Assembly (NCBI GenBank): GCA_947095535.1
Contig: OX352773.1
Location: forward strand, 211,068,093 to 211,132,092
Length of the DNA stretch: 64,000 bases
Source: Poecilobothrus nobilitatus
Taxonomy: Eukaryota > Arthropoda > Insecta > Diptera > Dolichopodidae
Direction: 5' to 3'
Shown: positions 1 through 9,909 of the stretch, piece after piece
How the letters are laid out: each line of letters opens with the position of its first letter
Position numbering within the stretch: the stretch's first letter is position 1
Notes under the pieces: model-generated
What the model was told of the DNA's origin: nothing
Seen by the model: the letters and a program-made list of their open reading frames with translations, nothing else
Databases searched by the model: none
Program-made: the position numbers and the translations under genes

Positions 1-3000
1 ATGTAAGATGGTGATTGATATTATATTGTCCACAAAAATCTTGAAATATGGTTGATGTGAATTCACCGCCTTGGTCTGACACAATTGTTTCTGGAATGCC
101 GTGAAGGCTAAAGAAATTTCTTAGAGATTTTATCATATTTAAACTATTTCTGTTAGTTACCGTGTAGGCTGCCGCAAATCGAGAAAATTTGTCAACTATA
201 GTTAAGATTTTATGATTATTTATTGAATATATGTCTATGTGTAAAATTTCCATAGGTTTCTTAGCTATTACAGGTATTTCGTATTTTGGTTTAGGTGGGT
301 GACGGTCATATTTTAATAAATTGCAAGTATCACAATTATTTATTATTTTACTAATTTTTTCCTTCATTAATGGAAAATAAAATTCTCTTTTGAGATGAAG
401 TATTGTTTCAGTGATACCTCTATGATTATTTTTTAAATGATAGTCCCTAATTGTTTTATCCTGTTCGTCTTCATTGATTATATCTTTTAGTATTTCGGTA
501 CAACGAATAAGTTTTAATGATCCACATCTAGCGAAATGTTTTGAAAAAGAACTTTGAATGAGTTTAGAAGTAGAATCGTCTGTATATATAGCGGTAAGTT
601 TGTTATGAGGTACAAATTTCTTTAAAATGTCAGTTATGGTTTCTTCTGTAAAGTTAGGTAACCTTATAGTTCGTTTTTGTTTATTCCGAAAAGGTACTTC
701 AAGTTGAATTGGAGGTTTTCTATCTGAGATTGACAAAATTAACTGATGGTTAAATTCATTTAACGGTCGTATTGCAATGGGAATTCCGTCATTCATATCT
801 TCTGAAGCTGAATGAACAGTTGATCCAAATGTTCCTTGTACAGTAGAATTTGCATCAAGATCGTGTGCATGTATTTCATCTATTTTAATGCGACTTAAAG
901 CATCGGCATTTGAATTTATTACGCCTTTTTTATACACAATTTCATAATCAAACTCCTCGAGTTTTAGTTGCCATCGAACAAGTCTTGAGTTGGGTTCTTT
1001 AAGATTCATCAACCAAACTAAAGGTTTGTGATCGGTTACTATCTTGAATTTGTTTCCAAAGATGTAAGGCCGGAAATATTTTGTTGCCCAAACTATGGCC
1101 AACAGTTCCTTTTCTATGGTTGAATAGTTAATTTCAGAGCTTGTTAACGTTCTACTTGCATAGCATATCGGTTTATCTTGTCCAATTGTTCCTTGTGAAA
1201 GGATGGCACCAATGGCAAAATTGCTTGCATCAGTAGTGACTATAAAAGGTTTAGAGAAATCCGGGTATTGAAGGATTGGATCATTCATTAGAATATCTTT
1301 ACAGGTTTCAAATGTTTTAATATAACGTTCGTCTAGTATAATTTTCTTACCTTTTTTCAAACATTCAGATAAAGGTTTGGTAAGTTTTGCGAAGTCCTTG
1401 ATAAACTTTCTATAATATCCTAGAAGACCAAGAAATGATTTTATCTCTTTTGGGGTCTTGGGTAAAGGAAATTTCTTTATAGCATGAATTTTATCAGGAT
1501 TCGGTTTAACTCCATCAGTTGTTACAAGATGTCCAAGAAATGCAATTTCTTTTTTTAGAAATTCTGATTTATCGAGTTGGACTTTAAAATTAGCTTCTTG
1601 TAATTTTTTAAATACCTTCCGAAGGTTCTCGCAATGTTCCTGGAGAGATGTTGAAAAGATTATAATGTCATCGAGATAAACGAGACATATTCGTCCAACC
1701 AGATCTTTAAGAACATTATCCATCACACGTTGGAATGTGGATGGTGCATTCTTTAGACCGAAAGGCATACGGATATATTCATAATGACCTCCGTCTACCG
1801 AAAATGCGGTCTTTTGTATATCTGCAGGATTCATCTCGATTTGATGAAATCCGCTTGCAAGATCTAAAGTTGAAAAGTAAATACATTTACCTAATTTATC
1901 CAGTATTTCATTTATATTAGGCAAGGGGTATTTATCGCTTACGGTCTTTTCATTTAATTTGCGATAGTCGATTACTAATCGCCATTTTTGTTTACCGCTT
2001 GCATCGCGTTTTTTCGGAACAATCCAAACAGGTGAACTCCAAGGGGAGTAACTGTTTCGAATTATACCTTGATTTAACATATCCTTTATTTGGGTTTGGA
2101 TTTCATTCTTATGAATGTATGGGTAACGATAAGATTTGGCATAAATAGGCGAATCATCTGTTAGCTTAATATTATGTTTAATCTGATTAGTAAAAGTGAG
2201 AGATTGACCTTCTTTAAAGAAAATATCTTCATATTCTTTACAAACTGCTAATAAATTTCGTTTTTCTTCGTTATTTAAATGTGAGGTTCTTATTAAATCT
2301 ACTATATCTTGACGAGAAATATTTGAATTACAATTGTAATTAATTTTGAAATTATTTATTTCAGAAAATTCTTCTTTTAAAAATGGGTGAACTTTAATAG
2401 GTTGGTCTACATAAAGAATTTCTTCTTTATTTGAAATGTTGGTAACTTCTATCAAACTATACCAATCTTTTGCTAAATAAATTCCTTCTGAAACTAATAT
2501 TTTTGGACAAATTTCAATGTTATTGATATGAATGCTGCCATTTTTATAATCTACTGGTAGTTTTACAATTAATTTTGATTTAGGTGGTATTTGAATTTGT
2601 TCAGAAGTTAAGTTAGGTTTAAAGTGAAGATTTATTTCTGTATTTGCAGTTAATAATTTTTTATTTGCAATATCTACTTTGGCTTTTAGAAGAGTAAGAA
2701 TGTCTAATCCGATGAGTCCATCGAAATAGCCGTGAAATTTAAAAAGTAAAAGTTCCATTTGACCTATTTGTTGAAATTCCTTAAATATTGGTAAAGTAAT
2801 TTTTTTGTTTATTTTATGTTTATTTAAACCTGTAACTATTGTAACTGGTTCAATTTGGGTTATGTTATTTGGGTCTACTAAAACGGGGTTAATAAAAGAA
2901 GAGGAAGCTCCTGTGTCAATTAGAAATTTTAATGGCTTATTATTATATAAAATTTGTATATATGGTAGTATATTTCCATGTTTATTAACATCTATGTATC

Positions 3001-3037
3001 CGGTGGGTTTGAATCGGCAGGTAAGCAAAAATTTGAA
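1..3037 (-). CDS. pol: Pol polyprotein (protease, reverse transcriptase, RNase H, integrase), C-terminus outside window
   Basis: Polyprotein that matures Gag, copies element RNA into DNA and integrates it. Domains in order: aspartic protease with DTGASSSF at about 2917-2894; reverse transcriptase with the YLDD active site at 1678-1667; RNase H with the first acidic residue in TTDAS near 1231 and TDHKPL further on; then integrase with an H-x4-H / C-x2-C zinc-binding region near 400-320. In the integrase core the first Asp (HIDIYS, about 235) and second Asp (SDQGGEF, about 76) are visible; the Glu is expected beyond base 1. Three well separated motifs were checked to lie in one frame (minus codons starting at positions equal to 1 mod 3), and no stop was seen over about 1,010 codons. 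The frame opens at 3037 after a TGA (3040-3038) and overlaps the gag end in the -1 frame, so expression as a Gag-Pol frameshift product is likely; no pol ATG is needed. Confidence 0.93.
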
Positions 3038-4353
3038 TCATCTACTTCTATATCAGGTTTTTCGGAAATGTCTTCTTCTATATTATAGTTGTAATAGTTG
3101 TCCAAGTTTGTATAAAAATGATCATTAGAATAAATGTTGTCATCTTTTGGATTTTGTTCTTCTACGTTAAAAAGTTCTTCGCTAATAAAGTTGGGTAATT
3201 GCGTATTTTGTCTAAAGTTATTAAATTTATTAAAGTTTGGTCTCTGAGTTGAATTTTGATTTTGAATTAATGATCTTGATCTGGCTGATCCAATGTCCAT
3301 TGGGGTTGGTCTTGGCTGATATGATGTAGTTGGTCTGTTATACTGTGCTAACTGATTATTAGCTGCGGGTCTAACAAATTGATTCCTTTGGTTGTTAAAG
3401 AAATTGTTGTTGGTACGATAATTAAAAGGATTATTCGGTCTAGGTTGAGTAAAACTATTATTATTATTTTTTGGAATTATTCCTTGTCCTCCATTTGGTC
3501 TATATGGTGTTGTAAAATTACTGAAATTATTGTTATTTTGAATGGGCTTTATTTTAGAAGTCTGCTGATTAAAAACTCTTGTATAGAATATATTTTGTTC
3601 CTTTATACAATAAGAGAATGCAACTGCTAAAGATTGTGGTCGCATAGCACGGATGGTTGACCCTAATGGTTCTTTAAGTCCTGATAAGAAAACGTTAAGA
3701 CACATTTCATTATAAAGATCTTTCTTTGCAGCTATAACATTTTGAGCTTTTTCATGTATGTTTATATGATTAAACATGGTAGCTTGAATTTCTATAACGT
3801 CAGAATAAAAATTTTCTACTGTTTTGTTATTCTGTTTTAACGTATGCAAATCTTTTATAAGGGATGTCTCGTTTCTTTTATCAGAGTAATGAAGAATCAG
3901 GTTCTCTTTCATTTTTTCCCATTCTAATGGAGTTCCATACATATTTAGAACTTCATTAGCCTGTCCTTCAATTTTGTTTCTAATTGCCCTAAGAATAATT
4001 TTGTCATACAAAGTCCCGTCAATTTCAGTTATTAAAGTTAGGATTCCTTCGACATTGTCGATGAAATCGTGCAATAATCTTGGATTTCCATCGAATTTTG
4101 GTAAATCCTTTATTGCATCTGGTATTCTAAGACTGTTATAAATGCGATTGATAGCGTCACTGTTTTGCATTATGGTTATTTCCGAATTGTACGAGTAAAA
4201 ACTATGAACAGAATCTAAGCTTGAATTTAAAAAGTTATCAAGATTGTTTTCGAAATCTAGGGAAGCAGGAGTACTAGTTAATAAATTTTCAGATAAATTT
4301 CGAGGAGAATATGGACCAACTCTAGGTTTCAAGTCTTTTGACCTTTTGAACAT
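2992..4353 (-). CDS. gag: Gag structural protein of errantivirus-like element
   Basis: Capsid protein that packages element RNA; 453 residues, complete, ATG at 4353 and TAG at 2994-2992. Residues of about 75-290 match the errantivirus capsid region, with recognisable stretches such as LPKFDGNPRLLHDF, NKIEGQANEVLNMYGTPL and LHYSDKRNETSLIKDLHTL. The C-terminal third is rich in Asn, Gln, Arg and Pro and contains PMDIG. No CCHC zinc knuckle is present, as in other insect errantivirus Gags, where basic low-complexity sequence is thought to bind RNA. The last 60 or so residues are acidic. The 3' end overlaps pol by about 45 bases. Confidence 0.93.
   Translation of the reverse strand: MFKRSKDLKPRVGPYSPRNLSENLLTSTPASLDFENNLDNFLNSSLDSVHSFYSYNSEITIMQNSDAINRIYNSLRIPDAIKDLPKFDGNPRLLHDFIDNVEGILTLITEIDGTLYDKIILRAIRNKIEGQANEVLNMYGTPLEWEKMKENLILHYSDKRNETSLIKDLHTLKQNNKTVENFYSDVIEIQATMFNHINIHEKAQNVIAAKKDLYNEMCLNVFLSGLKEPLGSTIRAMRPQSLAVAFSYCIKEQNIFYTRVFNQQTSKIKPIQNNNNFSNFTTPYRPNGGQGIIPKNNNNSFTQPRPNNPFNYRTNNNFFNNQRNQFVRPAANNQLAQYNRPTTSYQPRPTPMDIGSARSRSLIQNQNSTQRPNFNKFNNFRQNTQLPNFISEELFNVEEQNPKDDNIYSNDHFYTNLDNYYNYNIEEDISEKPDIEVDDSNFCLPADSNPPDT
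3028..3034 (-). promoter_or_regulatory. candidate -1 ribosomal frameshift site, gag-pol overlap
   Basis: On the minus strand the heptamer A-AAT-TTT sits in the gag frame (codons tca aat ttt tgc) and has the X-XXY-YYZ form. It lies just after the last -1 frame stop (3040-3038) and before the gag stop, so slippage here would feed ribosomes into the open pol frame. A second, less canonical candidate, A-AAC-CCA, is at 3010-3004. No downstream pseudoknot was worked out. This is inference from frame geometry. Confidence 0.5.
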
Positions 4354-4374
4354 TTATATTTTTCTAAGAAATAA

Positions 4375-4409
<35 letters not shown>

Positions 4410-4629
4410 TATTTATTTGATTGTTAATTTAAAATTTAATTTCAATTTATAATTATTATAATTTTTTTTTTGTTTTTTCTTTTATATTTTTTGTTTACTT
4501 TTAAAAGTATCTTGCATTATCGTTACTTTATTTTCATAATCAAATCTTACAATCAAACATTTATTTTTCGTTAGTTTTTGTTTTTTTTTTTTTATATATT
4601 TTTTTTTTATTTGTTATTTTTTTGAATAA

Positions 4630-4689
4630 TTCACTGTGCCTAAGGCAGCCTCACCTTAGGTATCGAAGAATAGGCTTGATCACAGTGAA
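4630..4689 (-). other. two-stem inverted repeat in element leader
   Basis: The outer arms TTCACTGTG (4630-4638) and CACAGTGAA (4681-4689) pair perfectly over 9 bp. The inner arms CCTAAGG (4639-4645) and CCTTAGG (4654-4660) pair over 7 bp. On one side the stems are contiguous; on the other a 20-base bulge separates them. The leader RNA could form a coaxially stacked hairpin with a one-sided bulge. Role unknown; packaging, dimerisation or translation control are possible. Confidence 0.6.
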
Positions 4690-4848
4690 AATATTAAAAA
4701 TTTTAATTTTTTATACTTTTTATTTTATAATTTTTTTTTTCTTATTATCTTATATATTTATAATTTTCTTATATTTTTTTGTTTTCTCTTACTTTAATTT
4801 AATAGGAATTGATTTGGAAGGAAGTATAGGATAGTAATAAAAATTTTG

Positions 4849-4854
4849 ACTTAC
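4849..4854 (-). promoter_or_regulatory. candidate splice donor in leader (GTAAGT)
   Basis: The minus strand reads CAC|GTAAGTCAAA, a perfect donor core upstream of gag. In errantiviruses with env a leader donor is used for the subgenomic env transcript. The acceptor would be outside the window. Confidence 0.4.
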
Positions 4855-5310
4855 GTGAGCATGAGAAGAAAAATACTCATTGTATCTGTAGGCTCGTTGT
4901 TGTTCTAGGATCCAAATTAAAGAACTGAAGTTCACCAGTTGACCTTTTGATGTGTTTCCAATTTGCACTTTATATAATATACAGCTTAATCTTGTTGCTT
5001 CCAAATTATTCACGTTCACAAAAATTCTGGATTTCTAATTTTTCACAATATTCCTTTGTGGTATTAAATTCCAGTTTTAATAAATTATTTAATAACAATA
5101 TTCCTTTGTTATAAAAATTTTCACAATTTTATTTTAATTTTATTAAAATGTTTTTATTTAAATTAAAAATAGTTTAATGTTTTTTTTTTTTATTTTAATA
5201 ATATATTTATTAAAATTAGTTCTTATTTTATTTTTTTTTTATTAGATATTTAATTTTAAGCGATATATATATTAACCGGAACACACTTTAATTAAAAGGA
5301 TCACTGTTTT

Positions 5311-5331
5311 TGGATCCTACCGACTGCGCCA
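5311..5331 (-). other. primer binding site, tRNA-Ser type
   Basis: The minus strand reads TGGCGCAGTCGGTAGGATCC directly after the LTR. This is complementary to a tRNA-Ser 3' end and is the primer site used by the 17.6/297/ZAM group of insect elements. It fixes the LTR inner boundary at 5331/5332 and the element's orientation. Confidence 0.9.
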
Positions 5332-5705
5332 CTTATAAGTTTCGTTTTTACATTAATAAAAAAAAACAACTTTATTTTTTAAATATTCTTTAATTTGACT
5401 TTACTGGTTACAGGTATGATAATAATAATAATTACTTTCAGAATAAAATATTACAGGTATTTATAGTTAAAAGGATGCATTGTCAGCGAAACATATATTA
5501 TGTTAAAGAAATTTGGATAATTAATATTTAAAGTTTCCCAATTGTTATTAACTAATTTAATTCTGCTGACATTGCGTCTGAACAAAAAGGTGAACAACAT
5601 ATGAAATTTAGTTTACATAAAAATAAATGTTAATTATACAATATTAAGTTAAATTATATGTAAAGTTAAGTTATGGTTATATATTAGGATGATCATATAA
5701 CTCGC
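5332..5705 (-). repeat. 5' LTR (outer boundary approximate)
   Basis: Sequence immediately outside the primer site. On the minus strand it contains TATAAATA (5465-5458) as a likely TATA box and AATAAA (5376-5371) as a likely poly(A) signal, about 85 bases apart. It also holds the inverted words GACGCAATGTCAGC and GCTGACAATGC (about 5584 and 5484), similar to errantivirus LTR words. The inner end is certain. The outer end is a guess near 5.7 kb because the partner LTR is outside the window and no target duplication can be compared. Confidence 0.65.
5458..5465 (-). promoter_or_regulatory. LTR TATA box candidate
   Basis: TATAAATA on the minus strand inside the LTR, upstream of the putative poly(A) signal, in the position expected for the U3/R promoter. 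Confidence 0.5.
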
Positions 5706-6034
5706 GCTTATCAATAAAATTTGCATGCCCATATAAAAATACTCGAATTCATTCAAGTAATCAGATTGTATAATAATGTATATATATATGTGTTTTGCAA
5801 ATACAGTTTTGTGCAAAACCAAAGAAATCAAAAATTTTATTAGATCTCTTTTTATTATCACTTATCATATTAGAATTAACTAAAAGTTAATTTAAAAACT
5901 ATTTAAAAGCAATAATTTTAAATTAATCATATGCAAAATATTTAAGTTTTAAGACAGTGGATTTAAAAGAATGTTTTAAAAATGCAAAGTCAAGTTGAAA
6001 GTTAAACAAGTCAGAATGTAAAGCCAAAGATTTT

Positions 6035-6690
6035 TAAAGGGCACATTTTCCAAATTATAATGAAAACAGTTAGAAAGAAAAAATTGTAAAAAATTAAGAG
6101 ACGCGAGACACTTTCTTCAATTATAAGTAAACCTTGTATAATTAAGAAAAGCTGTTAACCCATGTAAAATTATAAAGTTGAAGCTTTTATTTTTGAAGTT
6201 TACTTTAAAAAAAATTGTAAAGGTGCCTAAGTTATAGGTGTATAAAAATAGAAACTATTAAATATTTGACTTATAATAGGTCTTAAACACCAACAGTTAC
6301 AAAAATATTTTCTGCAGTAACTTATGCTAATTCTGCAATATATTTTTTGTCTCACAATTTTAAAATTCTAACAAAATTTCGCACAATTTTGTTTTTACAT
6401 AACAATAAATTAAAATGCTAAATTGCAAAATAGCTTTTATTTTAGCTTAAAAAAATATTAAGTGGAACCTGAAATATACACAATAGAAAATAGGGTTTTT
6501 GCTAAGTTTGAGGGGTTATGATCTGTAATGAGTGGGGTTACATAAAAAAGTTGTTGTAAAATATTAGCTCAAGAGACTTATTAATGGTATTTTGTCTTTA
6601 GCTATGCACAAAAATTTTGTAAAGAGACAGACAGAAGGACGGACGGACTTACACAGTGAAACTAATAGGGTAAAGCTCTTCGTAAATGGT
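6035..6690 (+). repeat. dispersed repeat family DR2, copy 1
   Basis: Shares ordered blocks with 35150-35900 and 59855-60470: a CACATTTTCCAAA block at the left, AATTAAGAAAAGCTGTT, a middle block around ATTAAG(T/A)(G/A)GAACCTGAAATATACAC followed by AATAGG, and a right block of repeated ACGGACGGACTTA with AGTGAAACTAA. All three copies are on the plus strand. There is no coding potential. Class unknown. Confidence 0.6.
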
Positions 6691-6811
6691 AACATAGTTC
6701 TGAATTTACAGATAAAATTGTGTGTTAAAGCTTAAAATATTCTGTATTTTTTTAACTTTTCATAAGGTAGAAAAGCTGTTATGTATAATATTTTTTCAAA
6801 TTTTGAAGGGT

Positions 6812-7110
6812 ACAAGTTTTTCCTTAGTCAGTTGTCAGTTCAATTGTCATTTCAAAAAATATTTAAAATTAACTTAATTTTTGTTGCTATACCTATGTAC
6901 TTGAATAGATGGCATATATTTTATACAACGCTGTGGACTGTAGTATTTTTTTTTCTTAAGAGACTGATAGGCATCCGTACAAGTTTTTCCTTAGTTAGCT
7001 GTCAGCTCATTTGACAGTTCAAAAAATATTTAAAATTAACTTAATTTTGTTTCTAAACTAACGATGTGGACTGTAGTATTTTTTTTCCTTAAGACACTGA
7101 TCGGTATCCA
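6812..7110 (+). repeat. two-unit tandem duplication, period about 167 bp
   Basis: Unit 1 starts at 6812 and unit 2 at 6979. Both begin ACAAGTTTTTCCTTAGT, continue through CAAAAAATATTTAAAATTAA, and end with TGTGGACTGTAGTATTTTTT and AAGA(G/C)ACTGAT(A/C)GG. The second unit is slightly shorter. Confidence 0.75.
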
Positions 7111-9105
7111 GCCAACGATTTTAATTATGTAAAATAAATAAAACAAAAGATTAATATAGACACACTTAAAGATTATTTAAAAAAAAAAAAATTATATAAA
7201 TCAAAATTAAATAAAACATTTAATGTCTAAAATACGAATTACTGATTCTAAAAATTAGTTTAAAATTACATATATTATATATTAAATAATATGATTTTGT
7301 TAGATGCAATAATACTTTTATAAATGCCATGTTAGGTTGTATGATTTACACCTTATATTTGATTGGAAAGTTTTAAAAACAGCAGAAGTGCATCCAATTT
7401 TATTTATCTGCGTTCAAATCATTTTAAAGATATAATTTGCGATTTCTAGCTGTATATGTTAGGACAGGTATATGTGAAAAACTTTTCCATTCCATTCCAA
7501 ATTTAAGGGATAACAAAATATTTGAGCACAAGACAATTTTCTTCAATTCAATTTAAGGAAGAATAAATATTTTCATACTGAGATCTGAAATTTATTTATT
7601 AACCTTGATGCAAAAAAAATGCAGATATAAATTCTAAAAAGTTTTCTTCCATCTTTTAACATTGATGTTATTTGTAACATGTCTTGGATTCTAAGATAAA
7701 ATTTTAAATTGCAAAAAAAAAAAAAGAAAACAAAAATATTTTTTAACATTATTTGCTGTAAATTCTATCTAATTATAGATTTTCAAATGAAACGATATGT
7801 TCGTTCTGTTGCAATTTTTTTTTTTAAACATTCAAATAACATAAATACTGCATTAACTAAATTGAATTTTCTAATCAATTTAGCGCAATTCGAACGCAAA
7901 CGAACGGCAATTATTGTAAATGCACCATGTAATTTTCTTTCAATCTTGTTTTATTTTATTTTTATTTATTTTTTTATTTATTTTTATTTTAATTTTATTT
8001 TGATTTTATACAATTTTTTATTTTCCAGTCAAGAGATGATATTTTATACCATTGTTTCAAAAAGATTTTTGGAGAAACTTATAATATTTCAAAGTCGCCG
8101 AAACTTCAAAAGGTTACAGACTTTAAATTAAAAAAGAAATTAATTTAAATTATAATTATAGGTAATAAACAAAAAAAAAAAATAATCATTAGTTTTTTGT
8201 TTGTTGACCTATCATTTATATAAACGTGGAATTTTGCAAAACTATTTTTTTTGGCGCCATTTTGTAATTTTGCTGATAAATAAAGGATTCAAATTTAATA
8301 CAAACGAGATACAGATTTTTCTACTTTTAATAACTCACATATTATGTATTTTTGCTGTTACTAAAAAGAAAATTAAAATTCAGCATATTCCTAAGATTAA
8401 AATTTAAAATTTAGATTTAGGAAAACTAATACTTCATTCCACATTTGCTTTTTTTTTTTCTGAAAGTTTGAAAAACTATGTTTTTAAATTTATGATATGT
8501 GTAACAGACAGAAAACAACCTAAAAATAAAAAAAATAAAATAAATGAAAATTAAAAATTAAATTCTATATTTAACTAATCTCTTTGATTCAGGATATTTT
8601 ATTAAACAATAAACGTTAAAAGCAACTGAGCTAATTAAATTTTTTGACAGCATAATTATTGGGTTGTCATCTATACAAAAAAAAAAAAGAAAAGAAAAAA
8701 AAACCGCGATATATATATGTATATTGGAATATAAGAAATTTTTCTTATTTGTATTATTTTTTAGTTAATTTATCCATTGTTTCATTTTTCAGACTTAATT
8801 TTTTTTTTTTTTTGTAACTTAATTTTAAAATATATTTTAGTTTTATCATATTATTAAAGTGACCAGTTTTCTAACAATAAAAAGATGTGCATTTTTTATT
8901 AAAATAAGTTCAAGAGTATTTTTAGAACTTGCTAAAAAAAAATACATTTATCAAATAAAAAATAAACTCAAAATGTCAAATTTTTTTTGAATTATCTGGA
9001 GATGGGATTCCTCTAGAATCTCCATTTGTATAATTATTAATACTCATTTACAACTTTAGAACATAATCATGTATTGATATATTAATCAACTTAAATTCTT
9101 TAAAT
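7111..9105. other. non-coding, AT-rich
   Basis: Low-complexity T-rich blocks (for example 7930-8015, 8800-8812) and short A-runs. The open frames here are translations of homopolymers, with no domain or coding character. Nothing else is seen. Confidence 0.6.
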
Positions 9106-9110
9106 TTTTT

Positions 9111-9733
9111 AACTCACACGTTGAGTTAACTTAAATGTTGAGTTGACTCATACTTTGAGGAATACACATGAGCACACACATTGATCGAGCTCTGCTACAA
9201 ATCAAATCAGCTCAAATTCATTTATTAGTTTTTTTTTAAATTTATATATGGATATTTAAATGTGATGTTTATATTAGAAGAAAGAATAAATTAAAAATAA
9301 ACTGAAGGAACTCATTCATAATCTTCCAATAGAGGCATGGCTTAGTAAAGCAAGGTTGTTTTTAATAAAAAGATTTTTTATTGACCCAAAGCATTTAATT
9401 TTTAAAATATTTAAGCTATTTGTGGAGAAATTTGTGGAATTTGTGGACTTAAAAAGATTGTGGTTTATAGTAAATTAAAAATAATTAAATAAATTATTAA
9501 ATATGTATTAATAAAAAAAAAAATTCAACGAATTTAAGCTGATTTGAGTCGCATGCAACTCAAGCTTAACTGAAAATTCAGTTAAAATTTTAGTTAGTTC
9601 ACATTAGATTTGAGTTAGCTTAACGTGTGAGCTCATGCATATTGCTCAAAGTATAAGTGAGCTTATTTAGTTCAAAATTTCACTAATTAAAAATGTGAGT
9701 TAAGCGATGAGTTGAATCGAACTTTGAGCTTTT
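9111..9733. mobile_element. MITE-like long inverted-repeat element
   Basis: The left arm (about 9111-9235) and right arm (about 9520-9733) are imperfect reverse complements. The left arm carries ACTTTGAGGAATACACATGA; the complement of the right arm carries ACTTTGAGCAATATGCATGA. CAAATCAGCT(C/T)AAATTC occurs in both. Both arms are dense in GAGTTA, GAGCTC and AGCTTAA words. The centre has no open frame. Exact ends and target duplication were not resolved. Confidence 0.6.
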
Positions 9734-9794
9734 TACAATCCTTTAATATCTTCTATCCATTGAAAAAATCCATTTAAACAATATAACTATAGAT

Positions 9795-9905
9795 ATATTT
9801 TTTTGTTTTTTCTTTTCTACACCCTTTTGAAGCATAGTGCGTTCACAAACTCTTTCCATCTGCTTCTATTTTTTGTTATTTATTTATGACCATATTTCTA
9901 CGGCA
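9795..9905 (-). mobile_element. degenerate LINE C-terminal scrap
   Basis: The minus strand, reading leftwards from about 9872, encodes NRSRWKEFVNALCFKRV and a stop. This resembles the ...DRxxWRxFVxAL... tail common at the end of non-LTR retrotransposon ORFs. Upstream codons are broken by stops. Too short for family assignment. Confidence 0.4.
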
Positions 9906-9909
9906 TGTA

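Larger units (their letters stand above)
4354..5310 (-). other. 5' leader of the LTR element
   Basis: About 950 bases between the primer site and the gag ATG. It is T-rich on the plus strand (homopolymer at 4378-4402), with a compact inverted-repeat structure at 4630-4689 and a consensus splice donor GTAAGT on the minus strand at 4854-4849. A 76-codon open frame starts at 5019 on the minus strand and crosses the donor. Errantiviruses make env mRNA by splicing from a leader donor, so the site may be functional; env itself would be outside the window. Confidence 0.6.
1..5705 (-). mobile_element. Ty3/Gypsy (errantivirus-like) LTR retrotransposon, 5' part, runs off window
   Basis: Read on the minus strand the order is 5' LTR (about 5705-5332), tRNA-Ser type primer binding site (5331-5311), a leader of about 950 bases, gag (4353-2992) and pol (3037 to beyond base 1). 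Gag and the visible pol have no internal stops, so this copy looks recent and possibly complete. The primer site and the Gag sequence are those of the 17.6/297/ZAM group of insect errantiviruses. The end of pol, any env gene and the 3' LTR lie left of the window, so LTR identity, element length and target-site duplication cannot be judged. Confidence 0.92.

Noticed and set aside
2805..3630. Plus-strand open frames opposite gag and pol
   Set aside because: Antisense shadows of intact retrotransposon ORFs; no family resemblance.
4789..5019. 76-codon leader frame as an extra retrotransposon gene
   Set aside because: No resemblance to a known accessory protein; more likely leader sequence, kept only as context for the splice donor.
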